DNA from: Terriglobia bacterium
Lineage (GTDB): Bacteria > Acidobacteriota > Thermoanaerobaculia > Thermoanaerobaculales > Thermoanaerobaculaceae
DNA: 64,000 bases
Direction: 5' to 3'
NCBI GenBank assembly: GCA_020073245.1
Contig: JAIQFQ010000001.1
Location: forward strand, 604,001 to 668,000
Shown here: piece by piece, positions 57,086-64,000 of the stretch
Layout of the letters: each line of letters begins with the position of its first letter
How positions within the stretch are numbered: the first letter of the stretch is position 1
Notes under the pieces: generated by a model
The model's input: only the letters and a program-made list of their open reading frames with translations
Told to the model about the DNA's origin: nothing
Databases searched by the model: none
Translations under genes and position numbers: made by a program

Positions 57086-58909
57086 TCAGTGTAGCAACGC
57101 CACCAGACCGAGCAGCAGGCGCCGTCGCTGCGCGGGGTAGCCACGCACCTCCTCGTACCGGCGGTCCGCGAGGTTTTCCACCCGAATCCGTGCTGAGAGC
57201 CCTCGCACCAGCGGCGCCGTGACGGTTGCGTCCGCGGTCAGGAAACCGCCCTGCGGGACCCTTGCGAAGGTCACGGGGTCGAGATCCGTTCGGTTGCCCA
57301 CCCACACGAGCGAGGCGGCACCTTCAACCCCCCACGTGACGGGCCCCTCAACGGTGAGCGAACCGGCCCACTCCGGGCGCCGCAACAGCGCCTGCCCGTT
57401 CCCGTCTCGAGCCCTCAGCCATGTCACCTCCGCAGTCGCCCTCCCCCGGCCGCCGACCATCGCGACCCACGATGCTTCGCAGCCGTCCTGGCGGGCGCGG
57501 TCGATGTTGGAGTACGTGTACGTCGCGAAGTCGAAGTCAATGAGATCCCGCTGCCGGTTGGAGAACCCGACCAACTGCACGACCGAGCGCCCGCCCGCAA
57601 GCGGCAGAACGACGCCCGCTTCCATCGATTGGGAGCGCTCGGGCGACAACCCGGGGTTGCCCGAGTACGGGTAGTAGAGCTCGCCGAGCGATGGCGCCCG
57701 AAACGCCCGACCGACCGACACCCAGGCCCGCACTGGCTGCCCGCTCCAGCTCACCGTAGCGCGCGGCGAAAGCTCGCTTCCCCAGGGCGTGGCTTCGTCC
57801 CATCGAACGCCCGCCAGCAGCGCGAAACGGCCCGGCGGCGACCAGCTGTCCTGCAGAAAGACAGACCGTGTGGTCTGCCGCGTTCCGTTGAGCGTGGTGC
57901 CGTAGTTGGATCCGTCGGTCACCCGGTCGCCCTGCCACTCGGCGCCCAGCACGAGGTTGTGTGCGGCCCGCCGCTGGTGGAACGCGATTCGCGCCGCGTC
58001 GGAGTCGGCGATCGTGGTTGACCTCACGAACCCGGATGGGTCATCAGCATCGGAGTACCGAAGGTCCCGCTCGACCCTGGAAACCGTAGCTTCCAGCTCG
58101 CCGCCGTGATCGAGGTGCCAGTGGAATGGCACGGCAGCGATCGTCTCGGCGACGTCCGTGGAACGGTGGGGCGTCAGGCTCATGCCCGAGAAGGGAATCT
58201 CGGCAAGAGCCGTGGTGCGGTGGACGAAGAGCCCCACGCGGCTCCCTTGGTCCAGAGACGCGGTGAGGCTCACCAGACCTACACGTGACGAGAAATCGTC
58301 GTTGACGAGCGGCCCGCTCCCGTCCCGGCTCCCAGCGGCAACGACGGTTTCCCAGCGGCCGCTCGTCACGGCGCCCTCGACCTCGGCGCGCCGCCAGCCG
58401 CTTCCACCGCCTTCGATGAGTGCCGACGCGCGGTCGGCGCCGCCGCCGGCCGGGAACATCTGCACCACGCCCCCGATCGCGTCGGCGCCGTACAGCGCCG
58501 AGTACGGCCCGCGCACCACCTCGACTCGGTCAACGCCGATCGCAAGGGGAAGGCTCCAGTCGTAGCCTCCGAAGAACGGCGAGTTCAGCCTCACGCCGTC
58601 CCACATGACCAGCGTGTGTGTCGACGAGGTCCCTCGTGTGAACAACGAGGTGACACCGTTGTCCAGTCCGGACCTCAGGACCGTCACGCCAGGAACCCAG
58701 CGCAGCGCATCCGCGAGTGAGGCGACACCCATGGCACGCAGGTCGGACCCCAGAACGACCGTGGTGGCCGCAGCGACTTGATCCGAGGGCTGGGCCTCAC
58801 CCGTCGCCGTGACCACCACCTGGTCCTGATAGACGGGGAGCTGCTGGGCAGCCGCATGGACGGAAAGAAGAGAAAGGGCCGTGAAGAAGTGCCAAACCCG
58901 AAGAGTCAT
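57086..58909 (-). CDS. btuB: TonB-dependent receptor, BtuB-like (cobalamin uptake)
   Basis: A 607-residue outer-membrane receptor with signal peptide MTLRVWHFFTALSLLSVHAA. The TonB-box region is QDQVVVTAT (29-37). The plug domain includes GVASLADALRWVPGVTVL and VDRVEVVRGPYSALYGADAIGGVVQ (about 128-152). A 22-strand barrel follows, ending in the short strand RRRLLLGLVALLH. The gene is short relative to E. coli BtuB but plug and barrel are complete. A cobalamin riboswitch sits in its 5' leader, so the substrate is almost certainly a corrinoid. GGGAGGGTTCC precedes the ATG. Confidence 0.9.
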   Translation of the reverse strand: MTLRVWHFFTALSLLSVHAAAQQLPVYQDQVVVTATGEAQPSDQVAAATTVVLGSDLRAMGVASLADALRWVPGVTVLRSGLDNGVTSLFTRGTSSTHTLVMWDGVRLNSPFFGGYDWSLPLAIGVDRVEVVRGPYSALYGADAIGGVVQMFPAGGGADRASALIEGGGSGWRRAEVEGAVTSGRWETVVAAGSRDGSGPLVNDDFSSRVGLVSLTASLDQGSRVGLFVHRTTALAEIPFSGMSLTPHRSTDVAETIAAVPFHWHLDHGGELEATVSRVERDLRYSDADDPSGFVRSTTIADSDAARIAFHQRRAAHNLVLGAEWQGDRVTDGSNYGTTLNGTRQTTRSVFLQDSWSPPGRFALLAGVRWDEATPWGSELSPRATVSWSGQPVRAWVSVGRAFRAPSLGELYYPYSGNPGLSPERSQSMEAGVVLPLAGGRSVVQLVGFSNRQRDLIDFDFATYTYSNIDRARQDGCEASWVAMVGGRGRATAEVTWLRARDGNGQALLRRPEWAGSLTVEGPVTWGVEGAASLVWVGNRTDLDPVTFARVPQGGFLTADATVTAPLVRGLSARIRVENLADRRYEEVRGYPAQRRRLLLGLVALLH

Positions 58910-58931
58910 GGAACCCTCCCGTTCCTTCGCG

Positions 58932-59125
58932 GAGTGGCAGGTCTCCTGGCTCCCGGATCAACCGGAATCGCTCCCCTTCCCAGGCGGCAAGCCCCTTTCA
59001 GGACCCGCGCGCCCAGTGGTACAGATGGGCGACCCGTCCCCGGTCACAGTGGCGGGGGCCGCGCCGGACTCACACCGGCTTCCCTCGACACCACCCCGGT
59101 GAAGCTCTGGCCGCCACCCTAGCGC
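58932..59125 (-). promoter_or_regulatory. Cobalamin riboswitch
   Basis: On the minus strand, in order: a GGTG-rich 5' stem; GGGAAGCCGGTG followed by GAGTCCGGCGC; the B12-box GCCACTG (59047-59053); and GAGCCAGGAGACCTGCC (58936-58952). This is the conserved core of adenosylcobalamin-responsive riboswitches. It ends 23 bases before the btuB start and probably masks its ribosome site when B12 is bound. Confidence 0.93.
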
Positions 59126-59314
59126 TTTGTTCGAGGGAACTCAAGGTGGCCGGCAGGGCGACCCGCGGTAAGGGGCGGTTGGGACGAGAGCAGACCTCAC
59201 CCGAAGGTGTGCCGGCCCGCCGCGCGTCGTGGAACGCCGGGCCTGTGGCCGGACAAAGCACGACGCGCCAGAGAAACCTGGCGCGCCGAGAGTGAGCAAT
59301 CTGTCCGGAGCAAG
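59126..59314. other. Upstream of the riboswitch: promoter region and terminator hairpin
   Basis: It contains a weak TTGAGT-like element for the btuB transcript and, near 59264-59285, the hairpin annotated separately. No gene is seen. Confidence 0.4.
59264..59285 (-). terminator. Terminator hairpin after DUF1573 gene
   Basis: A perfect 8-bp stem (CGCGCCAG / CTGGCGCG) with loop AGAAAC lies 29 bases downstream of the minus-strand DUF1573 stop. Confidence 0.55.
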
Positions 59315-60385
59315 CTATTGAACGACGGCTTGAATCGGAACCTCGATCGACTTGCGCATCGGGTCGTTGGTCGTTATCTTCAGCGTGGCCTTCTGCGTGC
59401 CCTTGGGAACACCGGCCTTCATGGTCACAGCGACCTGGAACCTCTGACCCGCCTGCAAGGGGAGCACCTCGGTGGTGAAGTTCGGATTGTCCACGCTCAC
59501 GTCGGTCAGCTTCAGTTCGGTCCCCTGACGGTTGTTGTTGATCATCACGTTGCGGCCGATCAGGGCGTCCCCTGCCACTGTGCCGAAGTTGACCTCGCCC
59601 GGGATGACCTGCACCACCGGTCGCACCGCACCAGTCACGTTGATCGTGACCTCCCGCGCTTTAGGGGCGGTCGTCTTCACGAGAATCTTGTGATTGAGCA
59701 TCCCCTCGGGTGCGTTGGCAGGCACCGTCACCGTGAGTCCCCACTGGGAGCCCTTCTTGTCGGGGATGCGCTCCTCGGTGGGCAGTTCGCGGTAGGAGAT
59801 CTCGTAGGGACCGCCGCTTGGAATGGCGCTCTCGATCTTGAAGTCGGAGCCATCGGTTGAGCTAAGGGTCAGTTTCTGGGTAGCCGCCTCACCCTGAAGC
59901 ACGCTCTGGAAGATGACCAACGGCCTGGGCAGCACCTCGACGAATGCACGTACCTCGGCCTTGATCACGAGACTTACCTGGGGCGTCGCTGGGTCGTTGG
60001 AGAACACGAGGACGGCTTTCGAGATCGCACCGTTGAAGCCGGTGGTGTCCACCTCGGCGACAATCTTGCCGCCCTCACCGGGCGCGACGGTGCGATCGAA
60101 GTTCGCCACCGTACACCCGCACGTGGGCCGCACTTGACTGATCTCCAAAGGCGCCTTGCCGGTATTGCGCACCTCAAAGATGGCGTGAATCTTGTCCCCC
60201 TTGGCCACGACCCCGAAGTCCTTGATCTTCTCGACGATCTCGATGGCCGGTTGGGGTCCCTCCGGCGTCTTCTTGACTACAGGCTTCCGTGGTACCGGGT
60301 TCTGGGCCGGCGCCGCTTGCGGCAGCGCCGACGCCACACCCGCTATCAGCACCGCCGCAACTACTCCTAAGATTTCGCGCCTCAT
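59315..60385 (-). CDS. DUF1573 secreted protein
   Basis: A 356-residue exported protein of the DUF1573 family. The signal peptide is MRREILGVVAAVLIAGVASA. The domain starts FGVVAKGDKIHAIFEVRNTG (57-76) and has PTCGCTVANFD (87-97), the Cys-x-Cys motif of the family. The C-terminal part consists of two further immunoglobulin-like segments (ITFGTV-type strands, TEVLPLQAGQRFQVAV). Usually periplasmic, possibly linked to the cell envelope; function unknown. ATG at 60385. Confidence 0.9.
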   Translation of the reverse strand: MRREILGVVAAVLIAGVASALPQAAPAQNPVPRKPVVKKTPEGPQPAIEIVEKIKDFGVVAKGDKIHAIFEVRNTGKAPLEISQVRPTCGCTVANFDRTVAPGEGGKIVAEVDTTGFNGAISKAVLVFSNDPATPQVSLVIKAEVRAFVEVLPRPLVIFQSVLQGEAATQKLTLSSTDGSDFKIESAIPSGGPYEISYRELPTEERIPDKKGSQWGLTVTVPANAPEGMLNHKILVKTTAPKAREVTINVTGAVRPVVQVIPGEVNFGTVAGDALIGRNVMINNNRQGTELKLTDVSVDNPNFTTEVLPLQAGQRFQVAVTMKAGVPKGTQKATLKITTNDPMRKSIEVPIQAVVQ

Positions 60386-60470
60386 GCGAGGACCTCCTCT
60401 CGTGTTCGTCCGTTTCCGGCTCCGCCGGAGGTGATAGAGTACACTGCCGCGCCGCAGCGCGCCACCTTCT

Positions 60471-61868
60471 ATGCAGAAACCTTGCCACTTCTATCTGCTC
60501 CCGATCGGCGGAACGGCCACTGCCGCCCTGGCCGGACTCCTGAAGGAGGCTGGCGAGAGGGTTTCCGGGGTGGATGCGGTGCTCTATCCGCCCACTTCGG
60601 AGCTTCTCGCGGACATTGGCATCCCGGTTCGCCTCGGCTTCGATCCCGCCGGCATCCCCGCGGATCTTGACAAGGTCATCATCGGGAACGCCATTCCGCG
60701 CTCGAACGCTGAGGTCCAGGCCGTGCTCGCGCGCGGCCTGCCGTACACGTCACAGGCCGAGGCGTTCGGGGACCGCTTCTGCCGCACGGCGCGCACGATT
60801 GTCGTGGCCGGAACCCACGGGAAGACCACCACCACGGCTCTGACCTCGCACATCCTGACCGCAGGTGGTCTCGACCCGACGGCGCTCATCGGAGGGGTCC
60901 CCTGCGGAGGCCGCCCGTGGAGGCTCGGGCATGGCGGGTGGACCGTCGTCGAAGGTGACGAGTACAACACCGCGTTCTTCGACAAGGGTCCGAAGTTCCT
61001 CCACTACCACCCGCACCTCTTTGTTGTTGGCAATGTGGAGTTCGATCACGGAGACATCTATTCCGACCTCGATGCCATCCTGGCAGCGTTTCGTGCCGGA
61101 GTGGCACGGGTCGGCGGGTCAGGGTACGTCGTCGCGAACAGCGCCGATGAAGGCGCTCGCGCCGCTGTCGCCGATCATGCCAGCGTCGTCTGGTACGGGC
61201 TCGCGCCGGAGTCCACCCTCTCGTGCTCCACCTGGCGTGTCGACGCCGGATCGCTCCATGCGGAACTTCACTGGGACGGCCGGAGCTTCGACATCGAGGC
61301 TCCTCTCGTGGGCCGCCACAACCTCGACAACCTCATGGCCGCAACCGCGTCCGCCCTGCTCACGGGACTCACTCCGGAGGCGATCGCGAGAGCGGCATCG
61401 ACATTCCCGGGTGTGCGGCGGCGGCTCGAGGAGATCGGCGACGCAGCCGGGATTACGGTCATCGACGACTTCGCGCATCACCCTACGGCAGTGGGTGTGA
61501 CACTCGAAGGCACGCGCCAGCGTTATTCCGGACGCCGCATCGTCGTGGTGTTCGAGCCGCGTTCCCTGACTGCGGGGCGGAGCGTCTTCGCATCAGCCTA
61601 CGAGGAGGCGCTGACCAAGGCCGACGTGGTGGTCGTCGCGCCGGTCTTTCACCGCGCACGCCTGGGACACCAGGCCCTGGATCGCAATGCCCTGGTAGCT
61701 GCCCTCTGCACGCGCGGCATCGAAGCGGAGGCTGTCCCGGACGATGCCGATTTGCTCTCGGCGGTTCGCGGGCACCTGCGGGTCGGTGACGTGGTGGTGT
61801 GCATGTCATCCGGGGACTTCGGAGGTTTGCCGCGACGTTTGGTCGGCGTGCTCCAAGAGGAACCGTGA
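60471..61868 (+). CDS. mpl: UDP-N-acetylmuramate:L-Ala-gamma-D-Glu-meso-DAP ligase
   Basis: A 465-residue Mur ligase that recycles murein tripeptide onto UDP-MurNAc. GTHGKTTTT (114-122) is the ATP loop, and EGDEYNTAFFDKGPKFLHYHP (162-182) is diagnostic of Mpl rather than MurC-F. The middle domain contains RHNLDNLMAATASALL and the C-terminal domain FEPRSLTAGRSVF. It implies meso-DAP peptidoglycan and murein recycling. ATG at 60471, divergent from the DUF1573 gene (85 bases). It is co-translated with pgpA. Confidence 0.94.
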   Translation: MQKPCHFYLLPIGGTATAALAGLLKEAGERVSGVDAVLYPPTSELLADIGIPVRLGFDPAGIPADLDKVIIGNAIPRSNAEVQAVLARGLPYTSQAEAFGDRFCRTARTIVVAGTHGKTTTTALTSHILTAGGLDPTALIGGVPCGGRPWRLGHGGWTVVEGDEYNTAFFDKGPKFLHYHPHLFVVGNVEFDHGDIYSDLDAILAAFRAGVARVGGSGYVVANSADEGARAAVADHASVVWYGLAPESTLSCSTWRVDAGSLHAELHWDGRSFDIEAPLVGRHNLDNLMAATASALLTGLTPEAIARAASTFPGVRRRLEEIGDAAGITVIDDFAHHPTAVGVTLEGTRQRYSGRRIVVVFEPRSLTAGRSVFASAYEEALTKADVVVVAPVFHRARLGHQALDRNALVAALCTRGIEAEAVPDDADLLSAVRGHLRVGDVVVCMSSGDFGGLPRRLVGVLQEEP

Positions 61869-62353
61869 AAGCGGACCTTACCCGTGCTCTTGCCACTGTA
61901 GGCGGCCTCGGGGACCACCTTCCTGCGCCTGGGACTACCGTCGGTTCGCTTGCCGGTGCAGTGCTCTACTGGGTCGCTTCCCTGGCGTGGCCCGGGGCGC
62001 CCACCGCAGTCGCGCTCGCCGGCCTGGTGGTGCTGCTCCCGCTCTCGGTCTGGGCGTGCGGCGAGGAGGCCCGACGCAGGGGCGTCGTTGATCCCCACCC
62101 TGTCGTCATGGACGAGGTGGTCGGCCAATGGCTGGCCCTGGCGCTCGTGGCGCTGGTCCAGCGACGCCCGCCGGGCTTCAGAGAGTTGATCGCCGCCTTT
62201 CTCCTCTTCCGCCTCTTCGACGTGGTCAAGCCGTGGCCGATCCGCCGCCTCGAGCGGTTGCCCGGTGGATGGGGGATCGTGGTGGACGATCTCGCGGCAG
62301 GTGCCGCAGCCGGTGCGCTGGCGCTGGCCCTGTTCGCGCTCCAGGCTCGCTAG
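61865..62353 (+). CDS. pgpA: Phosphatidylglycerophosphatase A
   Basis: A 162-residue membrane phosphatase that makes phosphatidylglycerol from PGP. HPVVMDEVVGQWLALALVAL (about 78-97) contains the conserved DE-x2-G motif and FLLFRLFDVVKPWPIRRLE (120-138) the conserved FRxFDxxKPxP. Three to four hydrophobic segments. GTG at 61865 overlaps the mpl stop (GTGA). It converges with the phosphatase gene (4-base overlap). Confidence 0.9.
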   Translation: MKADLTRALATVGGLGDHLPAPGTTVGSLAGAVLYWVASLAWPGAPTAVALAGLVVLLPLSVWACGEEARRRGVVDPHPVVMDEVVGQWLALALVALVQRRPPGFRELIAAFLLFRLFDVVKPWPIRRLERLPGGWGIVVDDLAAGAAAGALALALFALQAR

Positions 62354-64000
62354 GCGCTTCCGGTCTGAAGTTGGGTGCGGCGGTGCTCGGCCAGCAGGAG
62401 CGTAAGGTCATCCGCCAACGGCTCCCCGTTGAGGTGACGATCAAGGGCCGCCAGCACAGCGGAAACCAGCGTTGCGGCCGGGGCTTCCCTGTGCGCCTGC
62501 AACACCCCTCGCAGCGCCTCGTATCCGAACGGCTCGCCCCCGGCCGCACGCGCCTCAACGAGCCCGTCCGAGTACAGCAGGAGCCGGCTCCCCGGCCCAA
62601 AGGCTCGCGAACGACTGGGGGGCGGCTCGGGCCAACGGTGGCCCAGCGGCAGCGAGGACAGGAGGAGTTCCTCGACGTCGCCCTCGCCCGCCAGCAACAT
62701 CCCCGGCGGGTGGCCGGCGCTCGTGATCTCGACGACGCCGCGTGAGGCATCGATCTCGGCGAGAGCGAGCGACACCATCCGGTGCTTGATGGACTGCCCG
62801 AGCAGCAGGTGGTTCAGCCGTTCGAGCAGGAGCCGGCCCGTGTGGCCCTCTTGAACGAGGGTCGCCACCGCGGATTTGACCATGGCCATGAGGAGGCCAG
62901 TGTGGAGACCGTGCCCGGCGACGTCGCCGACGGCAACCATGAGACGACCTGAGGAGAGCGGGAAGAGATCGAAGTAGTCGCCGCCGACCTCGGTGGCCGG
63001 GCGGAAGTGGGCCCACACGGAGAGCGGTCCGGCGGACAGCTCCGACGGCGGCAGCAGGCTCTCCTGGATTTCGCGGGTCAGCTCCATCTCTCGCGCCATG
63101 CGTTCCTTCTCGGCCACCTGGACCAGCATGGTTTTGACCGATTCGGTCATCGCGTTGAACGAGACGGCCAGATCGCCCAGTTGGTCGCGCCGCTTGACGG
63201 GGATGCGGTAGTCGAGATCCCCTCGTGCGACGGCCCGGGCACCGCGGGTGAGGCGGGCGGTCGACCGCGCGACCGAGAGGATCATCACGACCGCGAAGCT
63301 CACCGCGATCAGGTACATGACTCCAAACACCATGGCCGAGGCCGTGATTGCGGTCCGGACTTCGCTGCCCATCTTCCTCGGCCCGGCGAAGAAATCGTCG
63401 GCGGCGCCGCCCACGGAAACCTTCATGACCGCGAACGCGAGCTTCCCGCTGGCCGAGGAGCCATCGAGCCAGTTGCGCGGCGTGTCGAGCGCTCTCGCCC
63501 ACGGGAGGCGCATCCGGTGCCAGCGGTCGCCCCGGCCGCCGGGCGGGCGCGGCTCGACCCCCGCCGCGATGTTGCCTTCCGCGGTCACCCAGCCCGGCTC
63601 GACCTGGTCCGAGGGGACGTTCTCACCCCCGATCCGGACTCCGCTCTCGCCCTTGGCATCACCCTGCACGACCGTGACCGTGACGGTTCCCTCCCGCTGC
63701 TTCCGCACTTTCGCGAGCGGCTCGTGGGTCACGAACCTGGCTTGAAACCACTGTGCCTTTGAGACTTTCGGGGCGTTCGCGACGTCGAGCGGGACCAGCA
63801 CCGCGGCGATGGTGTCTGCCCGGCGTTCGATCGCCGCCGCCTCGAGCGTCTTCCCCACCACCACCGTGCCGCGCCAGCTCCCCTCTGGGGCCCACTCCGG
63901 CACGGTCAGTTCGCCGCTGCCTTCCGGGCGCCACACGCGCTTTCCCCTCGCGAGCACCCAGGTGGAGAGTGGCCCATTCGCCCAAATCGGGCTTGCGAGC
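62350..64000 (-). CDS. HAMP + PP2C (RsbU/SpoIIE-type) Ser/Thr phosphatase, cut by the window end
   Basis: The reading frame stays open to base 64000, so the N-terminus is outside the window. The visible part has an extracytoplasmic sensor region, a transmembrane helix (AMVFGVMYLIAVSFAVVMIL), a HAMP segment (ARGDLDYRIPVKRRDQLGDLAVSFNAM) and a PP2C domain with GGDYFDLFPL and VAVGDVAGHGLHTGLLMA, the metal-binding Asp motifs of SpoIIE/RsbU. It should dephosphorylate STAS-type antagonists in a partner-switching network. The STAS protein at 1.1 kb is a possible but unproven target, and its usual Ser is Ala. Confidence 0.88.
   Translation of the reverse strand, partial: LASPIWANGPLSTWVLARGKRVWRPEGSGELTVPEWAPEGSWRGTVVVGKTLEAAAIERRADTIAAVLVPLDVANAPKVSKAQWFQARFVTHEPLAKVRKQREGTVTVTVVQGDAKGESGVRIGGENVPSDQVEPGWVTAEGNIAAGVEPRPPGGRGDRWHRMRLPWARALDTPRNWLDGSSASGKLAFAVMKVSVGGAADDFFAGPRKMGSEVRTAITASAMVFGVMYLIAVSFAVVMILSVARSTARLTRGARAVARGDLDYRIPVKRRDQLGDLAVSFNAMTESVKTMLVQVAEKERMAREMELTREIQESLLPPSELSAGPLSVWAHFRPATEVGGDYFDLFPLSSGRLMVAVGDVAGHGLHTGLLMAMVKSAVATLVQEGHTGRLLLERLNHLLLGQSIKHRMVSLALAEIDASRGVVEITSAGHPPGMLLAGEGDVEELLLSSLPLGHRWPEPPPSRSRAFGPGSRLLLYSDGLVEARAAGGEPFGYEALRGVLQAHREAPAATLVSAVLAALDRHLNGEPLADDLTLLLAEHRRTQLQTGSA

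Overview
The window is about 64 kb of GC-rich, densely packed bacterial chromosome with no phage, transposase or CRISPR. The organism has an outer membrane (TonB-dependent receptor, beta-barrel protein, Mpl recycling ligase). It encodes a bacillithiol pathway, an F-type ATPase with paired b and b' subunits and a split operon, and many FHA, kinase, GGDEF and PP2C signalling proteins. Together these suggest an uncultured or poorly studied Acidobacteriota-like lineage. That is an inference; no rRNA gene lies in the window.

Layout. 0.1-5 kb: signalling proteins (CNB-FHA, STAS, coiled-coil-FHA), a small beta-barrel protein and a PaaK/CapK-type adenylating enzyme. 5.1-10.8 kb: a four-gene plus-strand cluster with an unknown HExxH protein, a GT-B-like protein, a UDP-galactopyranose-mutase-like FAD protein and a cobalamin-type radical SAM protein. 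It looks like an uncharacterised surface-glycan or small-molecule pathway. 10.8-18.5 kb: a double-domain M16 peptidase, a Ser/Thr kinase and a PDZ/multi-TM/GAF/GGDEF cyclase.

18.8-19.4 kb: a secreted peroxiredoxin-like gene is interrupted by one in-frame TGA exactly at the redox-active cysteine of a CxxC motif. A perfect 7-bp hairpin with a GGC loop lies 22 nt downstream. I read this as a selenocysteine codon with a bacterial SECIS element, and it is the most notable feature of the window. It is followed by a 552-residue protein of unknown function and a lipoprotein.

22-22.5 kb: tRNA-Arg(ACG) and tRNA-Glu(CTC), divergent, with recognisable promoters. 22.8-26.9 kb: an osmolyte operon (glucosyl-3-phosphoglycerate synthase, HAD phosphatase, a second glycosyltransferase and an MscS-type channel). 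28-36 kb: TruA, an M29-like aminopeptidase, two APC permeases and lepA-lepB. 36-42.7 kb: mtnA-tsaD and the glycolytic operon gap-pgk-tpiA-secG, ending in tRNA-Leu(GAG). 42.7-43.4 kb: a noncoding, extremely GC-rich region with three tandem 103-114 bp repeats and related hairpins. It is followed by two paralogous secreted proteins.

46-50 kb: an RDD membrane protein and the bacillithiol operon bshC-bshB1-bshA. 50.2-56 kb: atpF'-atpF-atpH-atpA-atpG-atpD-atpC without atpB or atpE. 57-59.1 kb: a cobalamin riboswitch controlling a BtuB-like receptor. 59.3-64 kb: a DUF1573 protein, mpl, pgpA and a HAMP-PP2C phosphatase cut by the window end. Redox and thiol metabolism (bacillithiol, the selenoprotein) and B12 uptake and use (BtuB, the B12-type radical SAM protein) recur through the window.
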